A DNA stretch of 64,000 nt from Streptomyces laurentii. GTDB lineage: Bacteria > Actinomycetota > Actinomycetes > Streptomycetales > Streptomycetaceae. The stretch is from the NCBI GenBank assembly GCA_002355495.1, contig AP017424.1, positions 7,691,501 through 7,755,500 on the forward strand, written 5' to 3'. The position numbers were made by a program, and so were the translations under genes. Shown piece by piece: positions 16,725-26,541 of the stretch (positions are counted from its first letter, which is position 1; each line of letters begins with the position of its first letter). The notes beneath the pieces were generated by a model. That model made no database searches, was not told the DNA's origin, and was given only the letters and a program-made list of their open reading frames with translations.

Positions 16725-17243
16725 ATATCCCGGCAGCTCCCCATTCACGACCTGTTCCACGACCTGCCCAGGCAGAAGTGGAAGCGCCGGTCCTGCGGCA
16801 ACGGCTCGCACGGGCCCCGCGTGTTCGACCGGGCCAGGGTCGAGGTCCGGCCCTGGCACCAGGAGGACCGCCGGCACTGGGTGATCGCACGCCGCAGTGT
16901 CCGCAGGCCCGAGGAGATCTCCTACTACATCGCCTACTGCCCCGCAGACACCACACTCGACCGGCTCATTCATGTCGCCGGCAGCCGGTGGGCGGTCGAG
17001 GAGTGCTTCCAGACCGCGAAACAGGAATGCGGTCTGGACGACTACCAGGTCCGGCGTTGGCCCGGCTGGCACCGCCACATGACCCTGGCCATGGCCGCCC
17101 ACGCCTGCCTGACCGTCGTGCGGGCCCGGGAGCTCGACACCGGGAAAGCAGAAACGGATCCTCCGGCCTGGACCTCCCCCACAGAAGTTGAGCCAGAACC
17201 GGAAGTCGTGAACAAAGCCATCAGCGCACCGCACAGGAGTTGA
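16725..17243 (+). pseudogene. Truncated IS701/IS4-type transposase (C-terminal part)
   Basis: The frame reads D-L-P-R-Q-K-W-K-R-R-S then V-R-P-W-H-Q-E-D-R-R-H-W-V-I, I-A-Y-C-P, V-A-G-S-R-W-A-V-E-E-C-F-Q and V-R-R-W-P-G-W-H-R-H-M-T-L-A-M. This is the C-terminal third of IS701-like DDE transposases, including the terminal catalytic Glu region (R-W-A-V-E-E). The N-terminal two thirds are missing and no start codon, inverted repeat or target duplication is seen. Its stop lies a few bases inside the end of the convergent esterase gene. It is a dead insertion-sequence fragment. Confidence 0.85.
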
Positions 17244-18594
17244 CCACGTCACCGCTCGCGGGCCGCTCGATCACCCGGTCCGCGGGCGGGGCGACATCCG
17301 CCTCCACCCACTGCCGCAGCACCGTGAACGCCGAGCGGTAGCAGGGCAGGATCGGCCGCAGCCGGTCCGGGTACGTGTCGTAGAGGCCGTCGGCATGCGT
17401 CCCGTCCTGCACGGTGTAGTAGCGGTGCAGGGCGCCCCGGCCGCGGTCATCGATCATCCGCGCGTACACGTCCGAGTCGGTGGCGATCGGCAGCAGGGTG
17501 TCCAGATCGCCGTGCAATGTGATCAGCGGCTTGCCGATCCGCCCGGTCAGCGCCACCTTTGCCACCGCCTTCCCTACCGACGCGGGCCGCGCCGTGTAGT
17601 CGTACGCGGCGTCCGAGGCGCACGGGGCGAAGATCTGCTCCACCGTCGAACCGGCCGTCGTCCCCGGGCAGGCGGGGTCGTACGCGGGGTCGAACTCGGC
17701 GCGGAAGATCTTCTGAGTCAGCCCCCAGTAAGCCTGCTCGTGGTATGGCCACAGGAAGCGCGAGCCGGGCGCGAAGCCGGCCCGGATCAGGTCGTCGTCG
17801 GTGGCCTCGCCGAACTGACGGGCCACCGTGACCGGCAGGCTGGTGAGCAGGTTGGGGCCGCGGGTGGTCCACAGAACGCCCTCCCAGTCGACCCCGCCGT
17901 CGTACAGCTCTGGCCGGTTCTCCAGCTGCCAGCGGGTCAGATACCCGGCGTTGGAGATGCCCGTCATGTACGTGCGCCGCGGGCCGCTGCCGTACCGCTG
18001 CCGTACGGCCTGCTTGGCGGCCTTCGTCAGCTCGGTCACCCGGCGGTTCCATTCGGCGACCGCGTCGCCCGGCTCGCGCCCGTCGGTGAAGAAGTCGGGG
18101 CCGCTGTTGCCCTTGTCGGTGGCGGCGTAGGCGAAGCCCTGCGCGAGGACCTCGTCGGAGATGATCGTGTCGGTGGAGTACTGGCGCCGGGTGCCGGGGG
18201 CGCCGGTGACGACGAGCCCGCCGTTCCAGTGGTCGGGCAGCCGGATCACGAACTGGGCGTCGTGGGCCCAGCCGTGGGTGGCGTTCAGCCGGGAGTCGTC
18301 GGGGAAGTAGCCGTCGATCTGGACCCCGGGGACCCCCGACGGGTTGACGGTGCCCTTCGCCGAGAGCCCGGCCTGGTCGGTCATGTCCGTGTACGGGGTG
18401 CCGGTGAGCCCCGTCGTCGTCAGATCCGGCAGACAGGCCGCCTCCTGGCGCTGGGCCCCGGGTACGTGGAGGCGGTTCTGCCGGGCGCAGTGACCGGCTT
18501 CCTGCGCCCCGGCGGGGGAGACGGGGCCGAGGACGGTGAGCCCTGTCAGCAGAGCGGCGAGCAGGGGGACGCCTCGGGACGGGCGCAGGCGCAT
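17221..18594 (-). CDS. Secreted tannase/feruloyl-esterase-like alpha/beta hydrolase
   Basis: 457 residues from ATG 18594 with GGAGG upstream. A Sec signal peptide (L-L-A-A-L-L-T-G-L-T-V-L-G ending A-G-A) predicts export. The likely catalytic Ser is in G-I-S-N-A-G near residue 213, the Asp in H-G-D-L-D-T near 364 and the His in D-G-T-H-A-D-G near 398. The order and the C-terminal cysteines fit the tannase/feruloyl esterase superfamily, although hydroxybutyrate-oligomer hydrolases look similar. It would hydrolyse an ester outside the cell. The 3' end overlaps the dead transposase frame but the protein end looks natural. Confidence 0.8.
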   Translation of the reverse strand: MRLRPSRGVPLLAALLTGLTVLGPVSPAGAQEAGHCARQNRLHVPGAQRQEAACLPDLTTTGLTGTPYTDMTDQAGLSAKGTVNPSGVPGVQIDGYFPDDSRLNATHGWAHDAQFVIRLPDHWNGGLVVTGAPGTRRQYSTDTIISDEVLAQGFAYAATDKGNSGPDFFTDGREPGDAVAEWNRRVTELTKAAKQAVRQRYGSGPRRTYMTGISNAGYLTRWQLENRPELYDGGVDWEGVLWTTRGPNLLTSLPVTVARQFGEATDDDLIRAGFAPGSRFLWPYHEQAYWGLTQKIFRAEFDPAYDPACPGTTAGSTVEQIFAPCASDAAYDYTARPASVGKAVAKVALTGRIGKPLITLHGDLDTLLPIATDSDVYARMIDDRGRGALHRYYTVQDGTHADGLYDTYPDRLRPILPCYRSAFTVLRQWVEADVAPPADRVIERPASGDVVNSCAVR

Positions 18595-18753
18595 GGTGGG
18601 CCTCCGGGGGACGACGGGTACGGGACGACGCGCGGGGCGCACGCCGGGCGTGCCGGAGTGCGCCGAGGGGCGCCGCCACATCCTGCGGGGCGCCCCGGTC
18701 ACCGGCCATGGGGCCGCACCACACGTCGAGAGCCCGCATCGTGTGGGACACGC

Positions 18754-19659
<906 letters not shown>

Positions 19660-19853
19660 GTCGGCCTCCCCCTCTGGTCGTCGGCGCACCTTAACCAGTG
19701 GGTAACCCGCCCGTCGAGAGGTGTCGCGGGATCTCCCCGGAACCTCCCGACGGGCCGCCCCGGACACCCACCCGGCCTCCGGAGGCGGGCTCCGGGGCGA
19801 CGCGGCCGGTGCGGGCCGGGTCCGTACGCGGCCGCCGGTCGGCGGCCGTGCGG

Positions 19854-20456
19854 TCACTCCGTACCGCGTGCGGCGAGCACCAGGTAGCGCTCGTCCTCGT
19901 CCACGTACGAACGCATCCGCCAGCCCGAACGGGCCAGCATCGGGCGGAGGTTCGGTTCGGCCCTCAGGTCGTCGTCGGTGATCCGCCGCCCGTGGCGGGC
20001 GGCGAGGGCGGCCCGGCCGATCGGGTGGAAGAGGGCGAGGAGTCCGCCGGGCCGTACCACCCGGGCGAGTTCGCCGAGTTCCCGGGCCGGGTCGGCGAGG
20101 TGCGAGATCAGCCCGGCGCCGAACACGGCGTCCAGCGCGCCGTCGCGCAGCGGAAGCCGTGCCACGTCGGCGAGCAGCAGAGTCCCGTCCCGGTCCCGGT
20201 TCCGCCGGGCGGCCTCGGCGAGCATCTCGGGTGTCAGGTCCGCCCCGATCACCGTGCCCGCGGTCCCGACCGCGGCCCGCAGCGGGGGCAGCGCCCGTCC
20301 GGTGCCGCAGCCCGCGTCGAGGACCGCGTCCCCGGGGCGCAGCCCGAGGCCGGCGACGGCGGCGGCATAGGCGGGTCCGTCGTCGGGAAACCGGTCTTCC
20401 CAGTGGGCGGCGCGGGCGCCGAAGAACTCCCGTATATGTGTGGGGTCATCGCTCAT
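19854..20456 (-). CDS. Class I SAM-dependent methyltransferase
   Basis: 200 residues from ATG 20456 (an ATG three codons earlier is possible; neither has a strong binding site). Motif I is L-D-A-G-C-G-T-G-R-A, with G-A-D-L-T-P-E-M-L-A-E-A as the acidic motif, L-A-D-V-A-R-L-P-L-R-D-G, and V-R-P-G-G-L-L-A-L-F-H-P-I-G-R as the late strand. This is the small UbiE/Methyltransf_11 type. The substrate cannot be predicted. It is divergent from the MHYT gene. Confidence 0.87.
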   Translation of the reverse strand: MSDDPTHIREFFGARAAHWEDRFPDDGPAYAAAVAGLGLRPGDAVLDAGCGTGRALPPLRAAVGTAGTVIGADLTPEMLAEAARRNRDRDGTLLLADVARLPLRDGALDAVFGAGLISHLADPARELGELARVVRPGGLLALFHPIGRAALAARHGRRITDDDLRAEPNLRPMLARSGWRMRSYVDEDERYLVLAARGTE

Positions 20457-20536
20457 GCGCCCCATGATCCGGCATTTGCGCCTCCCTCACCCGAGTGATT
20501 CCGGAGGGCGCCGTGGGCTCGCTTCCCCTGCACGGG

Positions 20537-20585
20537 TGAACGATCTGCGCGCATGTTCGACACCGTCTTGATCGTTCGCGAACAT
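20537..20585. promoter_or_regulatory. Cluster of interleaved GAAC/GTTC dyads upstream of the MHYT gene
   Basis: GTTCGCGAAC at 20574-20583 is a perfect 10-bp palindrome. It is nested with two longer-spaced pairs: GAACGAT (20537-20543) with ATCGTTC (20571-20577), and ATGTTCG (20553-20559) with CGAACAT (20579-20585). The block lies between divergent promoters and is the only dyad-rich stretch in this gap. The binding protein is unknown. Confidence 0.5.
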
Positions 20586-20660
20586 CTCTCTGTCATATTC
20601 CAACCGGTTTCGAAATGCGCCCCTGATGCGCCCCCGACCGCGCACTAGCGTCCCCGAGTC

Positions 20661-21560
20661 ATGGGACACCTGGACCACGCCACCTACGGCTGGCTGACAC
20701 CCGTGCTGTCGTACGCGATGGCCTGTATCGGCGCCGCCCTCGCGCTGCGCTGCACCGTGCGGGCACTGGAAGCGACCGGCCGCTCGCGCCGCAACTGGCT
20801 GCTCACCGCCGCCTCCGCCAACGGCACCGGCATCTGGACGATGCACTTCGTCGGCATGCTCGGCTTCGGCGTCACCGGCACCGACATCCGCTACGACGTA
20901 CCCCTCACCCTCCTCAGCCTCGTCGTCGCCATGGCGGTCGTGGGCATCGGCGTCTTCGCCGTCGGGTACGGAAGGGACCGGAGCCGATCGCTACTGATCG
21001 GCGGCCTGACCACCGGCATCGGCGTGGCGAGCATGCACTACATGGGCATGGCCGCGCTCCGGCTGCACGGGCGGGTGTCCTACGATCCCGCCCTCGTCGC
21101 CCTCTCCGTCGTCTGCGCGGTCGCGGCGGCCACCGCCGCCCTGTGGGCGGCCCTCAACATCCACCGGCCCGCCGCCGTGGCCGTCGCCTCCGCCGTCATG
21201 GGCGCGGCCGTCAGCAGCATGCACTACACCGGCATGTTCGCCGTCGGCATCGAGGTCACTCCGTCCACCACCCCGCTGACCGGGGCCAGCGCCATGCAGT
21301 TCATCTTCCCGCTCGCGGTCGGCCTTGGCTCCTATCTCTTCATCACCTCCGCCTTCGTCGCCCTGTCCCCCACGGCGGGGGAACGCGCCGCCTACGCCTC
21401 CGCCGGGCGGTTGACCGAACCCGACGAGCGCGCCGTCGACGTCGCACCCCCCGGTTTCCGCCCCGGGCCCGCCCCCGCATCGGCCCAGTCCTACGCCGCC
21501 CCCGGCCGGCCGGCCGGTCCGGTGCACGATCCGGCCGGCACCCACGACGCACCGGTCTGA
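20661..21560 (+). CDS. MHYT-domain integral membrane sensor
   Basis: 299 residues with seven predicted membrane helices. Three copies of the MHYT motif are visible: M-H-F-V-G-M near residue 58, M-H-Y-M-G-M near 125 and M-H-Y-T-G-M near 190. The His and Met residues are thought to bind copper and sense oxygen, CO or NO. There is no GGDEF/EAL or kinase output domain; the C-terminal ~60 residues are a disordered cytoplasmic tail. It is co-oriented with and about 140 bp upstream of the conservon histidine kinase, so it may feed that system, though this is inference. Confidence 0.92.
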   Translation: MGHLDHATYGWLTPVLSYAMACIGAALALRCTVRALEATGRSRRNWLLTAASANGTGIWTMHFVGMLGFGVTGTDIRYDVPLTLLSLVVAMAVVGIGVFAVGYGRDRSRSLLIGGLTTGIGVASMHYMGMAALRLHGRVSYDPALVALSVVCAVAAATAALWAALNIHRPAAVAVASAVMGAAVSSMHYTGMFAVGIEVTPSTTPLTGASAMQFIFPLAVGLGSYLFITSAFVALSPTAGERAAYASAGRLTEPDERAVDVAPPGFRPGPAPASAQSYAAPGRPAGPVHDPAGTHDAPV

Positions 21561-21697
21561 GCCCGCCCCGGGAACAGCATCCGAACCCGCAGCCCGCATT
21601 CGCCCCCACACGCTCCCCGCCCCCGGCACCCCGCCGACGCCCCGCACCGGCGGACCCGCCGCCCCCACCGGGTCCGTGACCGAAGGAACCAACATCC

Positions 21698-24433
21698 ATG
21701 CGAACTTCCCGCAGAACCCCGGACGGCGAGGCCCCCACGCCTCCGCCGCAACCCGTCCGAGGGCGCCGCGCACACGCGGGACCACCCGCCGACGAACCGG
21801 CCCCGCACGAACGGACCCCCGACTCCGCCCCCACCCGCGCCCCCGGACCGGCCTCCGCCCCCGACTCCACTCCCGATTCCGCTCCCGTCCCCGCCCCCGA
21901 GCCGGCGGCCCGGCCCGAGCCCCGTCACCTCCACCGCCTGTGGGGCGCGGGACCGCGTACCGTCCGCGCCAAGATCGTCTCGATCCTCATGGTCCCGGTC
22001 GTCTCGCTCCTCGCCCTGTGGGGTTTCGCCACCGTCACCACCGCCCAGGACATCGCCCGTCTCCGGCTGCTTCAGTCCGTCGACGCCGACATCCGGCAGC
22101 CCGTGGTCCACGCCGTCACCGCCCTCCAGGACGAACGCCGCGCCGCCGTACGCCAGGTCGCCGCCCCCAGCGGCGGACGCGCCGCCGACCTGAAGGACCG
22201 CGCCCGGGCGACCGACGCCGCCGTCGCCCGCCTCCGCCTCGACGACCGGCACACCGTCGGCGACGAGGGCGGGCTGCCCGCCGACGTCTCCGCCCGCGTC
22301 GCCGACTTCGTCGACCAGGCCGAGAGCCTCGCCCGGATCCGTACCGCCGCCGCCGGCGGCCGCGCCGACGGGGCCCGGGTCTACGACACGTACACCGGCG
22401 CCATCACGGCCGGCTTCGCCGTCGGCGGCGCCCTCGCCGGTATCGAGGACATTCAGGCCGGCCCCGACGCGCGCGTGCTGCTCGAACTCGGCCGCGCGGG
22501 CGAGATGCTGGCCCGCGAGGACGCCCTGCTCGGCTCCGCCCGGCTCACCGGCCGTCTCGACGGCCGTCTCGACGGCCGACGCGGGCGGGAGCTGGAAGGC
22601 GCCGTCCAGACCCGTCGTACCCTCACCGAATCCGCCACCGCCGACCTGCCCGCCCCGCAACGTGCCGCGTGGCACCGGCTCACCACCCAGCCTCTCTACC
22701 GCGGGCTCGTCGAAGCCGAGGACCGCACCCTCGGCGCCGCCCCCGGCAGGCCCGCCGCCCGGGCCGTCACCGCCGCCGACTGGGACACCGCCCACGCCTT
22801 CGTGCGCGACGGCCTCAGGAGCGTCGAGCGGGACGCCCACACGGCCGCCGCGGACCGTCACGATCCCCTCGGCGGCGTGTTCACCCCCGGCGGCGCGGCC
22901 GTCCTGCTCGGCCTGCTCGCCGTCGTCGCCTCCCTCGCCATCTCCGTACGCATCGGCCGCGGCCTCGTCGTCGAACTCGTCAGCCTCCGCAACACCGCCC
23001 TCGCGATCGCCCGCCGCAAGCTTCCTGCCGCCATGCGCCGCCTGCGCGCGGGCGAGGATCTCGACGTACAGGCCGAGGCGCCGCCCGGACCCGCCCCACA
23101 GGACGAGATCGGCCAGGTCGGCGAAGCCCTCACCACCGTCCACCGGGCGGCGCTGTCCGCAGCCGTCGAACGCGCCGAACTCGCCAGTGGCATCTCCGGC
23201 GTCTTCGTCAACCTCGCCCGCCGCAGCCAGGTCCTGGTGCACCGCCAGCTCACCTTGCTCGACAGCATGGAACGCCGCGCCGACGACCCCGGCGAACTCG
23301 GCGACCTGTTCCGGCTCGACCACCTCACCACCCGCATGCGCCGCCATGCCGAGAGCCTGATCATCCTCTCGGGCGCCGCGCCCGGCCGCGCCTGGCGGAT
23401 GCCCGTCCCTCTCACCAACGTCGTCCGCGCCGCCGTTTCCGAGATCGAGGACTACGCGCGCGTGGAGGTACGCCGGCTCCCCGAGACCGCCGTCTCCGGC
23501 ACCGCGGTCGCCGACCTCACCCACCTCCTCGCCGAACTCGTCGAGAACGCCGCCCAGTTCTCCCCGCCCCACACCAAGGTCCGGATCAGCGGCGAACCCG
23601 TCGGCAACGGCTACGCCCTGGAGATCGAGGACCGCGGACTCGGCATGGGCAAGGGGAACCTGGACGAGGCCAACGCGCGCATCGCCCGGTCCGAGGCGCT
23701 GGACCTCTTCGACAGCGACCGGCTCGGCCTGTTCGTCGTCAGCCGGCTCTCCTCGCGGCACGCCATCAAGGTGCATCTGCGCCCCTCGCCGTACGGTGGC
23801 ACCACCGCTGTCGTCCTGCTCCCGACCGAACTGCTGCAGGACACCCTCCCGGCGGGGTATGCCCCCGTATCCGAACCGGAAGTGGCGTCCGGTGTCCCGG
23901 CATATGCCCCGGTGCCGTCCGCCGTCGCCTCAGCCGGAGCCGACGGCCGTACGGCCCCGCAGCCGCCCCGGTTCGGGGTGCCGACGGCACCCGCCGCCCC
24001 CGAACCGCTGCCGGCCGCCGTGACCACCCTGCACCGGCGCCCCCGAGGCCTGTCGCCCGCCCCGCCCGCCCTGGCCGCCGCGGACACCGGCATCGACGCC
24101 GGCAGCGGCGGACCCACGGGCGGACACGCGGACGCGCGCGAGGGCGACGACGGGGACCTGCCGCGCCGGGTCCGCCAGGCCAGCCTCGTGCCCCAGTTGC
24201 GTACGGCCCCTCCCGCGCCCGCCCCGGCCGCGGACCCGGCCACCGCACCCTCCGGCGGCACGTCCACCGGTCCCGCGGACCGCACCCCCGAACAGCTCCG
24301 GGCCCGGATGTCCGCATACCACGACGGCTGGCGGCGCGGCGGCGGACCGGCGCCCGGAAGCCCGGCAGCGGACTTCGGCCCGCACCCGCCCCGTACACCC
24401 GGCGAACCCCGAAGGGAAGGAGAGGACGCATGA
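21698..24433 (+). CDS. cvnA: Conservon sensor histidine kinase CvnA
   Basis: 911 residues. A Pro/Ala-rich cytoplasmic N-terminus of ~85 residues precedes TM1 (I-V-S-I-L-M-V-P-V-V-S-L-L-A-L-W-G-F). An extracytoplasmic NIT-like sensor domain of ~290 residues, TM2 (A-A-V-L-L-G-L-L-A-V-V-A-S-L-A-I) and a HAMP-like segment follow. The ATPase domain has the N-box E-L-V-E-N-A-A-Q-F-S-P-P, D-R-G-L-G-M-G and R-L-G-L-F-V-V-S-R-L. A long Pro/Ala tail ends the protein. No clear phospho-accepting His H-box is evident, as in other CvnA proteins. Its stop overlaps the cvnB start (ATGA). A 12-bp tandem duplication near 22555 encodes R-L-D-G-R-L-D-G. Confidence 0.92.
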   Translation: MRTSRRTPDGEAPTPPPQPVRGRRAHAGPPADEPAPHERTPDSAPTRAPGPASAPDSTPDSAPVPAPEPAARPEPRHLHRLWGAGPRTVRAKIVSILMVPVVSLLALWGFATVTTAQDIARLRLLQSVDADIRQPVVHAVTALQDERRAAVRQVAAPSGGRAADLKDRARATDAAVARLRLDDRHTVGDEGGLPADVSARVADFVDQAESLARIRTAAAGGRADGARVYDTYTGAITAGFAVGGALAGIEDIQAGPDARVLLELGRAGEMLAREDALLGSARLTGRLDGRLDGRRGRELEGAVQTRRTLTESATADLPAPQRAAWHRLTTQPLYRGLVEAEDRTLGAAPGRPAARAVTAADWDTAHAFVRDGLRSVERDAHTAAADRHDPLGGVFTPGGAAVLLGLLAVVASLAISVRIGRGLVVELVSLRNTALAIARRKLPAAMRRLRAGEDLDVQAEAPPGPAPQDEIGQVGEALTTVHRAALSAAVERAELASGISGVFVNLARRSQVLVHRQLTLLDSMERRADDPGELGDLFRLDHLTTRMRRHAESLIILSGAAPGRAWRMPVPLTNVVRAAVSEIEDYARVEVRRLPETAVSGTAVADLTHLLAELVENAAQFSPPHTKVRISGEPVGNGYALEIEDRGLGMGKGNLDEANARIARSEALDLFDSDRLGLFVVSRLSSRHAIKVHLRPSPYGGTTAVVLLPTELLQDTLPAGYAPVSEPEVASGVPAYAPVPSAVASAGADGRTAPQPPRFGVPTAPAAPEPLPAAVTTLHRRPRGLSPAPPALAAADTGIDAGSGGPTGGHADAREGDDGDLPRRVRQASLVPQLRTAPPAPAPAADPATAPSGGTSTGPADRTPEQLRARMSAYHDGWRRGGGPAPGSPAADFGPHPPRTPGEPRREGEDA

Positions 24434-24864
24434 TCGACCACGAGAGGACGTCCCGCCACCGCTCCGGAGAGCTCGACTGGCTCCTGGACGACCTCGTCAC
24501 CCGCGTCCGCGAGGTCCGCCACACCGTCGTGCTCTCCAACGACGGACTCGCCGTCGGCGCGTCCAGCGCGCTCAGCCGCGAGGACGCCGAGCATCTCGCC
24601 GCCATCGCCTCCGGATTCCACAGCCTCGCCAAGGGCGCGGGACGGCAGTTCCACACCGGCGGAGTGCGCCAGACCATGGTCGAGATGGACGACGGCTTCC
24701 TCTTCGTCGCCGCCGCCGGCGACGGCTCCTGCCTGGCCGTGCTCAGCGGAGCCGACGCCGACATCGGCCTCATCGCCTACGAGATGGCCCGGCTGGTGAA
24801 ACGGGTCGGCGAACACCTGCACACCCCGCCGCGGCTCACCGTGCCCCCACCGGCCGCCGGCTGA
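24430..24864 (+). CDS. cvnB: Roadblock/LC7 protein CvnB
   Basis: 144 residues. Roadblock/LC7 fold: L-D-W-L-L-D-D-L-V-T-R-V near residue 15, H-T-V-V-L-S-N-D-G-L-A-V-G, H-L-A-A-I-A-S-G-F-H-S-L and D-A-D-I-G-L-I-A-Y-E-M. In conservons CvnB pairs with the GTPase CvnD as a likely activator or regulator at the membrane. The ATG at 24430 overlaps the cvnA stop, so it is coupled to the kinase. A close paralogue lies at 26029. Confidence 0.93.
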   Translation: MIDHERTSRHRSGELDWLLDDLVTRVREVRHTVVLSNDGLAVGASSALSREDAEHLAAIASGFHSLAKGAGRQFHTGGVRQTMVEMDDGFLFVAAAGDGSCLAVLSGADADIGLIAYEMARLVKRVGEHLHTPPRLTVPPPAAG

Positions 24865-24881
24865 CCGAAGAAAGACCCCCT

Positions 24882-25298
24882 ATGAACGAGGACAGCACCG
24901 GTACGGCCCAGGCCGCGCCGGGCAGTCAGTGGTACGACGCCGAGGCCGGGCCGCTCGTCCGGCCGTACGCCATGACCGGCGGCCGCACCAAGCCGGGCCC
25001 CAGCAACGTCAGGTTCGACCTGATCGCGCTCGTGGTCGTCGACGACCACCCGCCGGACCGGGCCGACGAGGCCCTGCTCGGCCCCGAACACCGGGCCCTG
25101 CTCCACCTCTGCCGGGCCGAGACCCAGTCGGTCGCCGAACTGTCCGCCGACGCCGACCTGCCCGTCGGCGTCGTCCGGGTACTGCTCGGCGACCTCCTCG
25201 AAGCGGGCCTCGTGAAGGTCAGCAGACCCGTCCCGCCCGCGCAGCTCCCCGACGAACGGATCCTGAGAGAAGTCATCGATGGCCTACGAGCGCTCTGA
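24882..25298 (+). CDS. cvnC: DUF742 protein CvnC
   Basis: 138 residues with the DUF742 features: W-Y-D-A-E-A-G-P-L-V-R-P-Y-A-M-T-G-G-R-T, F-D-L-I-A-L-V-V, a Q-S-V-A-E-L-S-A-D-A-D-L-P-V-G-V-V-R-V-L-L-G-D-L winged-helix-like segment and the end L-R-E-V-I-D-G-L-R-A-L. The helix-turn-helix-like part suggests nucleic acid or protein contact, but the function is not known. Third gene of the conservon; its end overlaps cvnD by 20 bp. Confidence 0.93.
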   Translation: MNEDSTGTAQAAPGSQWYDAEAGPLVRPYAMTGGRTKPGPSNVRFDLIALVVVDDHPPDRADEALLGPEHRALLHLCRAETQSVAELSADADLPVGVVRVLLGDLLEAGLVKVSRPVPPAQLPDERILREVIDGLRAL

Positions 25299-25896
25299 GA
25301 ACCATCCGGCGGGCGAGGTGGACGACACCACGGACCTCGCCTTGAAAATCCTCGTCGCCGGCGGCTTCGGGGTCGGCAAGACGACCCTGGTCGGCGCCGT
25401 CAGCGAGATCCGGCCGCTGCGGACCGAGGAACGGCTCAGCCGGGCCGGGGAGTCGGTCGACGACATCGGAGGCGTCGGCCAGAAGACCACCACGACCGTC
25501 GCCATGGACTTCGGCCGCATCACCATCCGCTCCGGACTCTCCCTCTACCTCTTCGGGACGCCCGGACAGGACCGGTTCTGGTTCCTGTGGGACGACCTGT
25601 CGCAGGGCGCGCTCGGGGCCGTCGTCCTCGCCGACACCCGGCGTCTGGAGGACAGCTTCCCGGCGGTCGACTACTTCGAGCACCGGGGCATCCCCTTCGT
25701 GGTGGCCGTCAACTGCTTCACCGGCGCCCGGCGTTACGGCGTGGGAGACGTCTCCCGGGCCCTGGACCTGGACCGGGGCACTCCGGTGGTGCTCTGCGAC
25801 GCGCGGGTCCGGGACTCCGGGAAGGACGTCCTCGTCCAACTCGTCGAACACGCGGGGCGGATGCACGCCGCGCGACTGATGGACTCGGTGGGATGA
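25279..25896 (+). CDS. cvnD: Conservon small GTPase CvnD
   Basis: 205 residues. P-loop G-G-F-G-V-G-K-T-T near residue 30, switch-II region F-G-T-P-G-Q-D-R-F near 93. The N-K-x-D base-recognition motif is degenerate, reading V-N-C-F-T-G, as in other CvnD proteins. These Ras-like GTPases act with CvnB as a membrane-associated switch resembling eukaryotic G-protein coupling. No P450 (CvnE) follows, so this is a four-gene conservon. ATG 25279 lies inside cvnC. Confidence 0.93.
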   Translation: MAYERSENHPAGEVDDTTDLALKILVAGGFGVGKTTLVGAVSEIRPLRTEERLSRAGESVDDIGGVGQKTTTTVAMDFGRITIRSGLSLYLFGTPGQDRFWFLWDDLSQGALGAVVLADTRRLEDSFPAVDYFEHRGIPFVVAVNCFTGARRYGVGDVSRALDLDRGTPVVLCDARVRDSGKDVLVQLVEHAGRMHAARLMDSVG

Positions 25897-26028
25897 CGGC
25901 CGACACGTCGGGCCACGACAGAAGCTTGCCCTGCCCACGACAGTGGGTAAGGCTTGCGGTACACAAGCAACATGAGGTCACGCGGGGCCGCGGACGGGGC
26001 ACGCGAGGCCACTGGGGGAGGACCACAT

Positions 26029-26445
26029 ATGGCTCTTGACCGAGGGCTCGACTGGCTGCTCGACGACCTGACCCGGCGCGTCGCGGCGATACGCCACGCT
26101 CTGGTGTTGTCGAACGACGGGCTGGTGACGGGCGCCAGCGAGGGACTGGAACGGGAGGACGCCGAGCATCTGGCCGCGGTGTCCTCCGGACTGCACAGCC
26201 TGGCCCGGGGCTCCGGCCGCCACTTCAGGGCGGGCCGGGCCCGGCAGACGATGGTCGAATTCGACGAGGCCCTGCTCTTCGTGACGGCGGCGGGGGAGGG
26301 CAGCTGTCTGTGCGTGCTGAGCGACGCGGAGGCCGATGTCGGCCTGGTCGCCTACGAGATGACGCTGCTGGTCAACCGGGTGGGCGAGCACCTCGGGGTG
26401 TCCGCCCGCCAGCTTGACGGAAAGGACGGGATCGGCGGCATCTGA
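26029..26445 (+). CDS. Second roadblock/LC7 protein (CvnB paralogue)
   Basis: 138 residues from ATG 26029, preceded by GGGGGAGGA. It is clearly a duplicate of the CvnB at 24430: both share L-D-W-L-L-D-D-L, L-V-L-S-N-D-G-L-type, R-E-D-A-E-H-L-A-A and R-Q-T-M-V-E blocks, but the termini differ. The gap of 132 bp from cvnD holds a CCCAC-GACA-GTGGG hairpin and a plausible TTGCCC...TAAGGC promoter, so it may be transcribed separately. It could compete with CvnB for CvnD. Confidence 0.92.
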   Translation: MALDRGLDWLLDDLTRRVAAIRHALVLSNDGLVTGASEGLEREDAEHLAAVSSGLHSLARGSGRHFRAGRARQTMVEFDEALLFVTAAGEGSCLCVLSDAEADVGLVAYEMTLLVNRVGEHLGVSARQLDGKDGIGGI

Positions 26446-26541
26446 GAGTTATCCACAGGGCCTGCGCGATGTCGTCACCGTGCGTTACGGTCATCACCGA
26501 GAGTGTTCGATCTGAACGCTGTACGGGGGAGGACTGTGCGC

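Noticed and set aside
26449..26457. TTATCCACA, a perfect DnaA box
   Set aside because: It is a single copy with no neighbouring boxes, dnaA/dnaN genes or AT-rich unwinding element; one 9-mer of this kind is not evidence of an origin.
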